A stretch of 64,000 bases of DNA from Ferruginibacter sp050611725 (lineage in GTDB: Bacteria > Bacteroidota > Bacteroidia > Chitinophagales > Chitinophagaceae). The notes beneath the pieces are model-generated. The model saw only the letters and a program-made list of their open reading frames with translations, searched no databases and had not been told where the DNA came from. Below are positions 33,602-42,802 of this stretch, one piece after another; the first letter of the stretch is position 1, and the number at the start of each line of letters is the position of its first letter. Made by a program: the position numbers and the translations under genes. Where the stretch lies: the NCBI RefSeq assembly GCF_050611725.1, contig NZ_JBODJB010000001.1, forward strand, positions 620,001-684,000. The letters run 5' to 3'.

Positions 33602-35323
33602 ATGAGTTTATCGATCAACCGTATCAAATATGCAAACATGTATGGCCCAACAACCGGCGATAAGGTTCGCTTGGGTGATACAGAGTTAATTATAGAAATA
33701 GAAAAAGATCATACCGTTTATGGCGATGAAGCTAAATTCGGCGGCGGCAAAACTATTCGTGATGGTATGGCTCAATCGGCAACGGCTACACGAAAAGAAG
33801 GTGTGCTCGATTTTGTTATTACCAGTGTAATGATCATCGACCATTGGGGTATTGTAAAAGCCGATATTGGTATCAAAGACGGAAAAATTGTTGGCATCGG
33901 TAAAGCCGGCAATCCGGATACAATGGATGGCATCACCCCGAACATGATCATCGGTGCCAGTACAGAAGTGCACGGTGGTGCAGGTTTGATAGCAACAGCC
34001 GGAGGTATTGATACACATATCCATTTTATTTGTCCGCAACAAATAGACCATGCATTATTTAGTGGTATTACAACAATGATCGGTGGTGGTACCGGGCCGG
34101 CAGATGGCACCAACGCTACCACAGTTACTCCCGGTGCATGGAATATTCAAAAGATGTTAGAAGCTGCGGAAGCCTTTCCAATGAACCTTGGTTTTTTTGG
34201 AAAAGGCAACTGTGCAAGTTTAGAACCACTTGAAGAACAAATTGAAGCAGGCGCTCTGGGATTAAAAATTCATGAAGACTGGGGTAGTACAACTGCTGTT
34301 ATTGATGCATCGTTAAAAATTGCAGATAAGCATGATATACAAATCGCCATACACACCGATACGTTAAACGAAGGTGGTTTTTTAGAAGATACTATCAGCG
34401 CCATTAACGGAAGAGTGATACATACTTTCCATACAGAAGGTGCTGGTGGCGGACATGCTCCCGATATTATTAAAGCGGCCATGTACCCAAATGTATTACC
34501 ATCATCCACCAATCCAACAAGGCCATTCACAGTAAATACGATTGATGAACATTTAGATATGCTGATGGTTTGTCATCATCTAGATAAAAATGTTCCTGAA
34601 GACATTTCTTTTGCCGACAGTCGTATTCGTCCTGAAACCATTGCTGCAGAAGATATTTTACATGATATGGGTGTTTTTAGTATGATGAGTTCTGATTCAC
34701 AGGCAATGGGCAGAGTATCTGAAGTAATTACACGTACCTGGCAAACCGCTCATAAAATGAAAGTACAACGAGGAAGCTTACCCGAAGATGCAGGAAAAGA
34801 AAATGATAATTTCAGAGCAAAAAGATATGTAGCAAAATATACCATCAACCCTGCTATCTCTCATGGCATTTCGGAATATGTTGGTTCAATTGAAAGTGGC
34901 AAAATTGCCGATCTGGTTTTATGGAAGCCGGCCATGTTTGGTGTAAAGCCCGAACTCATTATTAAAGGCGGAATGATCATCGCCGGAAGAATGGGAGACC
35001 CCAATGCTTCTATTCCAACGCCGCAACCGGTTGTGTACAGACATATGTTTGGCGCCTACGGAAAAGCTTTGCATAAAACCTGTGCAACATTTGTGTCAAA
35101 ATTATCTTTAGAAAAAAATATTGTGCAAGAATATGAGTTACAGAAGATGGTTCTACCCGTAAAAAACTGTCGCAACATTTCCAAAAAAGACCTGATACAT
35201 AATGATGCTACCCCACAAATAGATGTGAATCCTGAGAATTATGAAGTAAAAGTTGATGGCGAAGTGATCACTTGTGAACCAATGAAAGTGTTGCCATTGG
35301 CGCAACGTTATTTTTTATTTTAG
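33602..35323 (+). CDS. ureC: Urease alpha subunit (catalytic)
   Basis: A 573-residue catalytic subunit. All active-site elements are visible: GGIDTHIHFICPQQ (His pair for nickel), GALGLKIHEDWGST (the carbamylated Lys near residue 222), IAIHTDTLNEGGF, HTFHTEGAGGGHAPDI, the flap MVCHHLDK with its Cys-His, and MMSSDSQAMGR (Asp ligand). The MYGPTTGDKVRLGDT opening and FGAYGKA near the end are standard. Active enzyme expected. Confidence 0.99.
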   Translation: MSLSINRIKYANMYGPTTGDKVRLGDTELIIEIEKDHTVYGDEAKFGGGKTIRDGMAQSATATRKEGVLDFVITSVMIIDHWGIVKADIGIKDGKIVGIGKAGNPDTMDGITPNMIIGASTEVHGGAGLIATAGGIDTHIHFICPQQIDHALFSGITTMIGGGTGPADGTNATTVTPGAWNIQKMLEAAEAFPMNLGFFGKGNCASLEPLEEQIEAGALGLKIHEDWGSTTAVIDASLKIADKHDIQIAIHTDTLNEGGFLEDTISAINGRVIHTFHTEGAGGGHAPDIIKAAMYPNVLPSSTNPTRPFTVNTIDEHLDMLMVCHHLDKNVPEDISFADSRIRPETIAAEDILHDMGVFSMMSSDSQAMGRVSEVITRTWQTAHKMKVQRGSLPEDAGKENDNFRAKRYVAKYTINPAISHGISEYVGSIESGKIADLVLWKPAMFGVKPELIIKGGMIIAGRMGDPNASIPTPQPVVYRHMFGAYGKALHKTCATFVSKLSLEKNIVQEYELQKMVLPVKNCRNISKKDLIHNDATPQIDVNPENYEVKVDGEVITCEPMKVLPLAQRYFLF

Positions 35324-35327
35324 AAAT

Positions 35328-35828
35328 ATGATCATCAAAGAAAAAATTGGCAACCTCAATTCATTTACAATAAATAATCAAAAAATTGATCATTTGCAAT
35401 TGGAATGGTTTGAAACGAACAAAAGGATATTGCATAAAAAAACGCAGACGGGTATTGAACTTGTATTAAAATTTCTACAGGAAAATCAACAACTAACCCA
35501 AGGAGATATTCTTTATCAAGACGAATCAACAATTATTGTGGTTGATATAAAAGGATGTGACGTACTTGTCATTAAGCCAAACACAATGTTTGAAATGGCG
35601 AGTATTTGTTACGAGATCGGCAACAAACATTTACCCTTGTTTTATGAAAATGATGAATTATTAATCCCCTTCGAACAACCAATCTATAAATTATTGACAG
35701 CACAAGGCTATAATGTACAAGTAGATAAAAGAAAATTATTACAACCATTAAAAACAACTGTGTTGCCCCATGGCAGCAGCGAAACTTTGTTTTCTAAAAT
35801 ATTGAAACTGACCACAACCAATGAATAA
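35328..35828 (+). CDS. ureE: Urease accessory protein UreE (nickel metallochaperone)
   Basis: A 166-residue UreE with the peptide-binding N-domain (about 1-75) and metal-binding C-domain (CYEIGNKHLPLFYENDELL, holding the conserved histidine of the family). The His-rich C-terminal tail of some UreE proteins is absent. It receives nickel and passes it to the UreD-UreF-UreG maturation complex. Starts 4 bases after ureC and overlaps ureF by 8 bases. Confidence 0.95.
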   Translation: MIIKEKIGNLNSFTINNQKIDHLQLEWFETNKRILHKKTQTGIELVLKFLQENQQLTQGDILYQDESTIIVVDIKGCDVLVIKPNTMFEMASICYEIGNKHLPLFYENDELLIPFEQPIYKLLTAQGYNVQVDKRKLLQPLKTTVLPHGSSETLFSKILKLTTTNE

Positions 35829-36507
35829 TGCTTTACTCAGTTTATTGCATCTAACAGATCCTACATTACCTATCGGCGGATTTTCTCATTCTGCCGGACT
35901 GGAAACATATGTACAAAATGGTATTATAAAAAATGGTGCTACTGCTAAAGAATTCATTACAGAAATGCTTACAAGAAATCTGCAATACACAGATGCAGCT
36001 GTTGTTTCATTAGCTTATGACGCTGCTGTAGCCAATGATATAGAAAAAATATTAGAGTTAGACGTTGAATGTACCGCAGTAAAACTTCCTTTAGAAATGA
36101 GACAGGCAAGTAACAAGCTGGGTATTCGATTAATGAAAATATTTCAACCAATTTATAAAAGCGCTATTGCTGATCAATACAAAGAGGCAATGCAAACACA
36201 AAGTGCTATGGGTCATTATTGTATTGTATTTGGCATTTATGCTCAAGCATTAGGCATCAGCAAAGAAGATGCATTGCATGGCTTTTATTATAATGCTGCT
36301 GTGGGTTTTGTTACAAACAGTGTAAAGCTTATTCCGCTTGGTCAACAAGATGGGCAACAGATATTATTTTCATTGCAATCATTGATACAAGATCTTGTGA
36401 AGAACACATTAGAGCCCGATAAAAATTTGATTGGGTTGTGTTGTACGGGCTTTGATATCAGAAGTATGCAACATGAGAAATTGTATTCAAGACTTTATAT
36501 GAGTTAA
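35821..36507 (+). CDS. ureF: Urease accessory protein UreF
   Basis: A 228-residue all-helical UreF: LLSLLHLTDPTLPIGGFSHSAGLET, then AMGHYCIVFGIYAQALGI, NAAVGFVTNSVKLIPLGQQDGQ and FDIRSMQHEKLYSRLYMS. It bridges UreD and UreG in the complex that loads nickel into urease. It is followed by a 151-base gap containing repeats, the only sizeable gap within the accessory genes. Confidence 0.97.
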   Translation: MNNALLSLLHLTDPTLPIGGFSHSAGLETYVQNGIIKNGATAKEFITEMLTRNLQYTDAAVVSLAYDAAVANDIEKILELDVECTAVKLPLEMRQASNKLGIRLMKIFQPIYKSAIADQYKEAMQTQSAMGHYCIVFGIYAQALGISKEDALHGFYYNAAVGFVTNSVKLIPLGQQDGQQILFSLQSLIQDLVKNTLEPDKNLIGLCCTGFDIRSMQHEKLYSRLYMS

Positions 36508-36564
36508 GAGTTATGAATTAAGAATTATGAGTTGTTAGAAATTAAAACGGTGAATATTGATATA

Positions 36565-36606
36565 CTGCACAAGAGTGCGACGCAACGATGATGCCATGAA
36601 AAACAA
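36565..36606 (+). repeat. Dispersed GTACAAG...CCATGAAAAAC repeat, copy 2
   Basis: About 42 bp between ureF and ureG. The segment gacgcaacgatgatgccatg is shared with the copies at 47531-47573 and 55927-55967. Flanked on the left by tta/gaattatgag low-complexity words (36511-36535). Confidence 0.75.
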
Positions 36607-36658
36607 TTGTTGATATCAAAAAGAATTGCCATGGCATTCATGCCATCGATAAAAAATT

Positions 36659-37294
36659 ATGGAAAGAAATTATATAAAAATTGGTGTAGCCGGACCGGTT
36701 GGTTCCGGAAAAACAGCATTGATAGAAAGGCTATCAAGAGCAATGGCTAAAGATTACAGCATTGGTGTGATCACAAATGATATTTATACAAAAGAAGATG
36801 CAGAGTTTTTAACAAAAAACAGTTTGTTGCCTGCTGAAAGGATCATTGGTGTTGAAACAGGTGGTTGCCCTCATACAGCTATCCGTGAAGATGCCAGTAT
36901 GAATCTGGAAGCGGTGGAAGAAATGGCCAATCGTTTTTCTGATGTTCAAATTATTTTTATTGAAAGTGGCGGCGATAATTTATCAGCAACCTTTAGTCCA
37001 GACTTAGCAGACCTTACCATTTTTGTAATTGATGTTGCGGAAGGAGATAAGATACCACGTAAAGGTGGGCCAGGGATTACAAGAAGCGACTTGTTAGTTA
37101 TTAATAAAATCGATCTGGCTCCTTATGTAAATGCTGACCTTGGTGTGATGGAAAGAGATGCCCGTAAAATGCGTAGCGGTTCTCCATTTGTATTTACCAA
37201 TTTAATGAGCCTGGAAGGTTTGGATATTGTGATCGGTTGGATAAAAAAGTATGCATTGCTGGAAGAAGTAAACGAACCAAAACTTTGGAGATAA
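36659..37294 (+). CDS. ureG: Urease accessory GTPase UreG
   Basis: A 211-residue SIMIBI-class GTPase: Walker A GPVGSGKTAL (residues 12-21), VITNDIYTKEDAEFL, the metal motif GVETGGCPHTAIREDAS (Cys-Pro-His), FIESGGDNLSATFSPDL and the guanine-specificity motif LLVINKIDLAPY. It drives nickel insertion by GTP hydrolysis. No His-rich N-terminal extension. Ends one base before ureD. Confidence 0.98.
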   Translation: MERNYIKIGVAGPVGSGKTALIERLSRAMAKDYSIGVITNDIYTKEDAEFLTKNSLLPAERIIGVETGGCPHTAIREDASMNLEAVEEMANRFSDVQIIFIESGGDNLSATFSPDLADLTIFVIDVAEGDKIPRKGGPGITRSDLLVINKIDLAPYVNADLGVMERDARKMRSGSPFVFTNLMSLEGLDIVIGWIKKYALLEEVNEPKLWR

Positions 37295-37295
37295 T

Positions 37296-38093
37296 TTGAA
37301 AGCAGATCTGGATATACAAGCTGTTTCACGAAATGGCATTAGTCATTTAGGTAGATGTTATTTTTCACCACCCTTTAAAGTGATGAACATAACTGAAGAT
37401 AAAACTCAAGCACAATTACATTTAATGTTGATGAGTTCATCTCCCGGAATATTAGATGGCGATGAATACAATTTAAAAATTTCTGTTGAAGAAAATGCTT
37501 CGTTACAATTGTTTACACAATCGTATCAACGATTGTTCAATATGAAACAAGGAGCAATACAAAAAACAGATATTCATCTTGCAGACAATGCTGCTTTTTG
37601 TTTTTTACCGCACCCGGCTGTACCACAGAAACAGTCTAATTTTACATCGATAAACAAAATTTATTTATCTAACAACAACAGCTTAATTTTTGGAGAAATT
37701 CTTACCTGCGGAAGAAAATTAAACGGTGAAATTTTTCGATTTTCTAAATATCATAGTCTTACGGAAATATATCTCAACAATAAATTAGTTGTGAAAGAAA
37801 ATCTGTTGATCGAACCATCAACAATTAATATCAATGCTATAGGGCAATTAGAAGGGCATACGCATCAGGGAAGTTTGATCGTCATAAATAATGATCTTGA
37901 TCTGAATGCAATGAATGATTTTATTACTCATCATTTATCTCAGCAAAAGGATATTGAGTTTGGTGTTTCTGCTTTATCTATTAAAGGGTTGATCGTAAGG
38001 ATCATGGGACAAAAAGCCGAACAGCTACATGATTGTTTAAAATATATTGCAAGCTATATTTCTTCATACAAAATATTAGCCAATGCAATCTGA
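37296..38093 (+). CDS. ureD: Urease accessory protein UreD (UreH)
   Basis: A 265-residue UreD: GISHLGRCYFSPPFKVMNIT near the start, SPGILDGDEYNLKISVEENASLQLFTQSYQRLF, then FCFLPHPAVPQKQSNF and SLIFGEILTCGRKLNGEIF. It is the scaffold that presents apo-urease for nickel loading. The start is TTG at 37296, one base after the ureG stop; the first ATG would remove the conserved opening strand. Overlaps the next gene by 11 bases. Confidence 0.93.
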   Translation: MKADLDIQAVSRNGISHLGRCYFSPPFKVMNITEDKTQAQLHLMLMSSSPGILDGDEYNLKISVEENASLQLFTQSYQRLFNMKQGAIQKTDIHLADNAAFCFLPHPAVPQKQSNFTSINKIYLSNNNSLIFGEILTCGRKLNGEIFRFSKYHSLTEIYLNNKLVVKENLLIEPSTININAIGQLEGHTHQGSLIVINNDLDLNAMNDFITHHLSQQKDIEFGVSALSIKGLIVRIMGQKAEQLHDCLKYIASYISSYKILANAI

Positions 38094-38784
38094 AATGGGA
38101 ATATTGATCATCACGGCTATATCCGTTGCCTGTTTACACACCGTAACAGGACCAGATCATTATCTTCCTTTCGTAGCTTTATCAAAATCTAGAAATTGGA
38201 GTTTAACTAAAACAATCGGCTGGACGATCATTTGTGGTTGCGGACATATCTGGAGTTCTGTGTTACTAGGTTTGGGGGGTGCGGCAATTGGTTGGAGTTT
38301 GTCAAAAATAAATTTTCTGGAAGGTGTAAGAGGCGGCATAGCAGGTTGGGTCATGCTAACATTTGGATTCTTCTACGGTATCTGGGGTTTGTACAGAGCC
38401 TATAAAAATAATCCGCACAAACATTTTGATTTGGAAGATGGAGGGGATATTTATGTATATGAACATCGTCATGGTGAAGCAATAACTCCAAGTGAAAGAC
38501 ATAAAGTAACGCCTTGGGTAATGTTTATAATTTTTTTACTTGGCCCTTGTGAACCCATGATACCTTTACTTTATTTTCCCGCTGCACAAAATAGCTGGTG
38601 GGGAATGTTATTGTTGATTGCAGTTTATACTTTCTTTACTTTAGTAACTATGCTCACAATGGTACTGTTAGGTTACTTTGGAATTGCGTTTGTAAAAACC
38701 GAAAAAATAGAACGGTATGTTCATGCAATTGGTGGATTAACTATTTTTATTTGTGGAGCAGGGATGGTGTTTATGGGTTGGTAA
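38083..38784 (+). CDS. UreH-type/NicO-like membrane protein, probable nickel permease
   Basis: A 233-residue membrane protein with about six hydrophobic segments. Residues 16-30 hold HTVTGPDHYLPF, which resembles the H-x5-D-H nickel motif of NicO/HupE-type permeases. A histidine-rich cytoplasmic loop (NPHKHFDLEDGG, YEHRHGEA, about 105-135) precedes MFIIFLLGPCEPMIPLLYFPA. It overlaps ureD by 11 bases and closes the urease operon, so nickel supply to UreE/UreG is the obvious role. Another cation or a sulfite-type substrate (TauE/SafE-like fold) cannot be ruled out. Confidence 0.82.
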   Translation: MQSEMGILIITAISVACLHTVTGPDHYLPFVALSKSRNWSLTKTIGWTIICGCGHIWSSVLLGLGGAAIGWSLSKINFLEGVRGGIAGWVMLTFGFFYGIWGLYRAYKNNPHKHFDLEDGGDIYVYEHRHGEAITPSERHKVTPWVMFIIFLLGPCEPMIPLLYFPAAQNSWWGMLLLIAVYTFFTLVTMLTMVLLGYFGIAFVKTEKIERYVHAIGGLTIFICGAGMVFMGW

Positions 38785-38795
38785 TTATTTGTATG

Positions 38796-39458
38796 TTATT
38801 TAGTAATTCTTAAGAGAACTATTTCTTGGGTACAATTCCTTATGCCGAATACATATTGTTCTTTTTCTCCATTCTTATCTAAATCGTATTCAAAAAAAGT
38901 GGCGTTGATTATGTTCTGTATGTTTATTTCTCCGTTATCAAAAAAGAACTTGACATTATTAAAATCTGCATCGTAACAAGACTGTCCGATATATTTAATC
39001 AATCCTTCTCCTTCACCAAAATTAAATTGCACTTTCCTTTTTTCTCCATAATAGCTTTTTGTGTCAATTCTTCCGGCTGTATCAGAAATATTAAAATCTG
39101 ATTTATAAAATTTTATTTCCCTTGGTGTTATTAGTAAACGCTTTGCAAATAGTAACCCATTTCTAAATTCCTGAATAGGCTCACACATCATGCACTCAGT
39201 ATCAAAGTTTACCCCACTATCCTTAGGTCCTTTCAAAAAATCATCGATACCATTAAATAATACATCAATTTTTCTATTGGTGGTATTAACAATGTTGGTA
39301 TCCTTAATATCAAGTTTATATTTGAAAGTTAAAATACTGTCTTTCAAAATAACATTTGGTTCAATGCCTTCTGTATAGAATTTTCTGTCACCTTTCTTTT
39401 TGCTAACGCAAGATGCAAGAGAAACCATAAGCAGTAAATAAATAAATTGCCTTCTCAT
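38796..39458 (-). CDS. Lipoprotein of unknown function
   Basis: A 220-residue protein with a lipobox (LLLMVSLASC, Cys at 17) followed by a Lys-rich stretch. The mature part shows a four-cysteine pattern (ECMMCEPI, SCYDAD, RNCTQEI) and ends in a strand rich in charged residues (EYDLDKNGEKEQYVFG, a possible calcium-like loop). No family recognised. Last gene of a minus-strand group; overlaps its upstream neighbour by 4 bases, so the four genes 38796-41987 probably form one transcript. Confidence 0.75.
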   Translation of the reverse strand: MRRQFIYLLLMVSLASCVSKKKGDRKFYTEGIEPNVILKDSILTFKYKLDIKDTNIVNTTNRKIDVLFNGIDDFLKGPKDSGVNFDTECMMCEPIQEFRNGLLFAKRLLITPREIKFYKSDFNISDTAGRIDTKSYYGEKRKVQFNFGEGEGLIKYIGQSCYDADFNNVKFFFDNGEINIQNIINATFFEYDLDKNGEKEQYVFGIRNCTQEIVLLRITK

Positions 39459-39883
39459 TTGATCAATAGTTTATGAAACTTCTCAACCTCTGCTTTCTCC
39501 GTTGCAGCAATCGCTTCATTATTATCGAACTTAGTTTTTAAAAACAATACCCTTTTATGCTGCGGATATTTTTCTAAAATATCTGTTAGCAGTTTTTCTA
39601 ATACTGTATCTTTTGTAAAAATCGGTGCCGTGATTTTTGCCGGAGCTCTTTCTTTGGTAGGCTTCTTTAAAATGATTGCTTCCAGCGTAGCCATTTTACC
39701 CGGGGGAATGGTCGGCACTTTTAGTGCTTTATGTTGCAAACCCTCTAATTGCTTTTTGCTTAAGCCGCCTCTTTCCTGATATTGGAATAATAAACTACTT
39801 ACAAAGGTTGATGTGGGGTTGGCTTCCAGTGTAGCTTTCAAGATGTCCATCACTATATCTACATCGGGATTAATTCTGGCCAT
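39455..39883 (-). CDS. Hypothetical cytosolic protein
   Basis: A 142-residue protein without signal peptide. The N-terminal 60 residues are helical (DIVMDILKATLEANPTSTFV, YQERGGLSKKQLEGLQHKA), a Lys/Pro linker follows (KKPTKERAPAKITAPIF), and the C-terminus is helical again (KLLTDILEKYPQHKRVLFLK). It contains a TPR-like rhythm but no recognised family. Overlaps the lipoprotein gene by 4 bases and lies 22 bases after the coiled-coil gene. Confidence 0.7.
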   Translation of the reverse strand: MARINPDVDIVMDILKATLEANPTSTFVSSLLFQYQERGGLSKKQLEGLQHKALKVPTIPPGKMATLEAIILKKPTKERAPAKITAPIFTKDTVLEKLLTDILEKYPQHKRVLFLKTKFDNNEAIAATEKAEVEKFHKLLIK

Positions 39884-39905
39884 TGAAATGTTTTAGAAGA
39901 AATGA

Positions 39906-40823
39906 TCAGGAAACGGCTTTAACGGTTTTACCTATTAATTTTCCTTTATTATAAAGCTGCATGATATAATTACCTTTCTGTGCATTATCTGTATCTAATG
40001 TAAAATTAAGTCGCTTGGTTTCACCCTTCGAATAATCGAATTTGATCTTACGGGAATAAACTTTTTTACCTTCATTGGTATCGAATATGCCGGACTCCCA
40101 GGCATTCTTTAGAACCCTTCCATCTGGTTGTAATACCACAACCATTAACTCTGCATTATTAAGATTAGTATTGGTTTTTACTGCAAATGACCCTGTGATT
40201 TTTTCTGTAGCATCAGCATCAGAAACCTCAACATTATTTCCGTTGTTTGCTGATAAACGTAACTCAGATGCTGCAAAAATTACATCCCCGCCGGTTTTTT
40301 CTACCGGAGTTCTGTTGATATTATCTGCTGTTTGTTTGTTATTTGAATTCGCTGTGTATTGAGCAAGTAATGAATTTAATCTTTTGTTTTCATTTTCAAT
40401 ATCTGTGTTTCTGTTACTCAACTCATCTACTTTCAATTGCAGTTCATCTATTTTTTGTTTTGCAAGATTAAGATCTGCAATAGAAGCATTGCCTTTCAAA
40501 AGCAGGGCAATTTCGTTTCTTAACTTAAAATAGTCAGTAAGCTTCGAATCTAAATTAACACTTGAAGAGTCTGACTGCAATAAAATTGAATCTGTCGAAT
40601 TATCGATCTGAAACTTTGCAACTGTAGCTGAGTAAACTTTTTGTAATGAATCCTTAGAGTAATTTACTTTCGTACTATTTTTCTTTCCGGAAAGAAGAGC
40701 CAATTCTTTTTCTTCCTGCGACTTTGTATAAAAATTGTATCCTAAAAAACACAGCATTATAAACGAAGCAAGCAGCAACACTATTGATATGGTGAGTAAC
40801 GGATAAAATTTAGTATCCTTCAT
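39906..40823 (-). CDS. Membrane-anchored coiled-coil protein with C-terminal beta domain
   Basis: A 305-residue protein. One N-terminal membrane span (LLTISIVLLLASFIMLCFLG), a coiled coil at about 110-155 (KQKIDELQLKVDELSNRN, IENENKRLNSLL), a disordered Asn/Thr-rich linker, and a C-terminal beta-sandwich-like domain (about 180-305: FAVKTNTNLNNAELMVVVLQPDGRV, KRLNFTLDTDNAQKGNYIMQLYNKGKLIGK). The large part would be periplasmic. It sits between the Ppx/GppA-like and TPR-like genes in one operon. It looks like an envelope scaffold; the function is unknown. Confidence 0.75.
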   Translation of the reverse strand: MKDTKFYPLLTISIVLLLASFIMLCFLGYNFYTKSQEEKELALLSGKKNSTKVNYSKDSLQKVYSATVAKFQIDNSTDSILLQSDSSSVNLDSKLTDYFKLRNEIALLLKGNASIADLNLAKQKIDELQLKVDELSNRNTDIENENKRLNSLLAQYTANSNNKQTADNINRTPVEKTGGDVIFAASELRLSANNGNNVEVSDADATEKITGSFAVKTNTNLNNAELMVVVLQPDGRVLKNAWESGIFDTNEGKKVYSRKIKFDYSKGETKRLNFTLDTDNAQKGNYIMQLYNKGKLIGKTVKAVS

Positions 40824-40835
40824 ATTGTTTGCTTA

Positions 40836-41987
40836 TTATTTACCGATGATATTCTCATCAACGTATGCCGAGATCCAACCAACTTGTCCGTTTTTAACCA
40901 AATAGAATTGTTTCTTTTCATAAATGCCCTCAAACTGTCTCATGATCTTTAACAATAACCCCGTACCGGCTAACAATGCCTTTTGATCAAACACATTGTT
41001 AATTTTTTTGATTTCTGCGCCAATCAAATTTTTATCGAGTGCTTTATCGGTTATTTTTTTAACAATGGCATCTGATGTGAAGTCTGAATAATTCTTGGCC
41101 AGCTTTTCACTGAACTTTTGTACTTCATCGTATGTAACCGGCACAACAGAATTTTCGATCATTTCCGGATACAATAAATTTGCCACAGACCAGGCAATAC
41201 CACCGCTGAATGCAATATTATCACTCATGCTATAAGCGCCGCTAACATTAATAGCATAAGTAATTTCTGAATTGGGTGTGCCGGAAAGCACACGAAATAA
41301 TTGCTTGTTATAATTGCTCATGCTCAAATCTTGATCACATCTTTTCTCTGTTGCATTGGCAATACTTTTTGTTCCCCATGTTAATTGAAACAGTTTCATT
41401 TCATCGGTATTACCATTGGGGAAATAACCACCTTTTGTATTTCCACTTCCGATATCAACTAAAAAGGTTGTGTACCGTTTAGATTCAGGAACAATGCCAA
41501 GGTGAGATAATCTTGCTTCATCGACCACATCAATCACTTCAACTTTTCTTTTAGGATCGGCAATATTTATTTTAAAAGAATCAATCAATGCATTTATACG
41601 ATCCGTTTTATTTTCTTTTTCTGCCTGAATTTTCACCCCGCTACTTACAACCGTAAAAATTCTGTCGGATGGTATCTCATTTTTTTTATTGGCAACATTG
41701 TAGAGTTCGGTAAGTCCTTTTAAAGTTGCATCAAAGGTGCTTTGTGAAAAAGAAATAAAATCGGTATTTACTGAGGTGTCTTTCAGTAAATTATATTCGC
41801 CATTGGTAACAGATTTGTTATTGATCTCTATAAGGCTCATTTTGATACCTTTTGAACCCACTTCTATCCCGGCATAAACGGTCGACTTTTTAAACTTTAG
41901 TTTCAGGCTTGTTTGAGCATAACTATTCATTACACTTAACAGCATGATTGACAAGTAAAAACGTTTCAACAAATTACGCAGCACCAT
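40836..41987 (-). CDS. Exported Ppx/GppA- or ectoapyrase-like actin-fold protein
   Basis: A 383-residue protein with a signal peptide (about 1-25, ending MNSYAQ) and the ASKHA actin-like ATPase fold: phosphate-1 loop VYAGIEVGSKGIKMSLIEI, connect-1 region, phosphate-2 loop FLVDIGSGNTKGGYF and a late ALLAGTGLLLKIM. Cytosolic Ppx/GppA enzymes break down polyphosphate or pppGpp, but export to the periplasm leaves no ATP there. GDA1/CD39 apyrases share the fold and act outside cells. First gene of the minus-strand four-gene group. The substrate is open. Confidence 0.78.
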   Translation of the reverse strand: MVLRNLLKRFYLSIMLLSVMNSYAQTSLKLKFKKSTVYAGIEVGSKGIKMSLIEINNKSVTNGEYNLLKDTSVNTDFISFSQSTFDATLKGLTELYNVANKKNEIPSDRIFTVVSSGVKIQAEKENKTDRINALIDSFKINIADPKRKVEVIDVVDEARLSHLGIVPESKRYTTFLVDIGSGNTKGGYFPNGNTDEMKLFQLTWGTKSIANATEKRCDQDLSMSNYNKQLFRVLSGTPNSEITYAINVSGAYSMSDNIAFSGGIAWSVANLLYPEMIENSVVPVTYDEVQKFSEKLAKNYSDFTSDAIVKKITDKALDKNLIGAEIKKINNVFDQKALLAGTGLLLKIMRQFEGIYEKKQFYLVKNGQVGWISAYVDENIIGK

Positions 41988-42081
41988 AGGTTTAATTTAG
42001 CAATAAAATTACTAAATAACCTTCGGTGTAATGGAGGTTATGCACTACTGTGTAAAAAATGTGTTAAACGGGAAAACCGAA

Positions 42082-42723
42082 TCAGACGTCGAAGCTTCTT
42101 ACATCTACATGGTTCAGCAAAAATTGATTAATGGCGTCGTAATTTCTATCAGGCGATCCTATTCGATAAATGTAGATAGCATCACTATCTTCCTTGATCA
42201 CTTTCATACACCTGAATGTCATATCATGTTCAATAAAAAATTGTTCTATCTGATATTTAAAATTTGGAGGAATGGATACTGTGTGAATACGATAATCTTT
42301 TACCCGATGCAATCTGTTAATAAACCTTTGTACCGGTTCCAAAACAAACAAAGCGATCAAAACCATACCCGCCACCACAATTGTAAGAGGATAATTGTGA
42401 TACCCTATTGCCATACCGAGAGCCGCAGTGATCCATATCAAAGCTGCAGTAGTAAGTCCGTTTACAGAAATGCCTTCTTTAAAAATTACACCTGCGCCAA
42501 TAAAACCAATGCCTGTTACAATATTACTTGCGATCCTGTCCGGACTATTATCACCACTTTCCTTCGATAAAATTGTATAAAGGCATGAGCCTACACAAAT
42601 CAATATCATTGTTCTGAACCCGGCCGGCTTACTTCTGAATTCTCTTTCGAGTCCGATAACTGCACCAATTACAAATGCGAAAGATACCTGTGCAGCCTCT
42701 TCAAAATAAATTGTAATATCCAT
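42082..42723 (-). CDS. MgtC/SapB family membrane protein
   Basis: A 213-residue protein. Four to five N-terminal membrane segments carry MgtC signatures: FVIGAVIGLEREFRSKPAGFRTMILICVGSCLYT, IVTGIGFIGAGVIFKEG, VNGLTTAALIWITAALGMAIG. The C-terminal 75 residues form an ACT-like domain (YRIHTVSIPPNFKYQIEQF). MgtC proteins are linked to low magnesium and membrane potential; many homologues, as probably here, are general envelope proteins outside pathogenesis. Monocistronic. Confidence 0.92.
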   Translation of the reverse strand: MDITIYFEEAAQVSFAFVIGAVIGLEREFRSKPAGFRTMILICVGSCLYTILSKESGDNSPDRIASNIVTGIGFIGAGVIFKEGISVNGLTTAALIWITAALGMAIGYHNYPLTIVVAGMVLIALFVLEPVQRFINRLHRVKDYRIHTVSIPPNFKYQIEQFFIEHDMTFRCMKVIKEDSDAIYIYRIGSPDRNYDAINQFLLNHVDVRSFDV

Positions 42724-42802
42724 TGTAGAAAGGTTTAGCAGTTATAGCACAAAAACTTGTTGCTTACTGCATAGTTTAGTAGGTTTAGACAACTACTATT
42801 AT

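Noticed and set aside
42031..42570. Plus-strand ORF of 179 codons
   Set aside because: It lies antisense to the conserved MgtC coding sequence and has no family signature or promoter.
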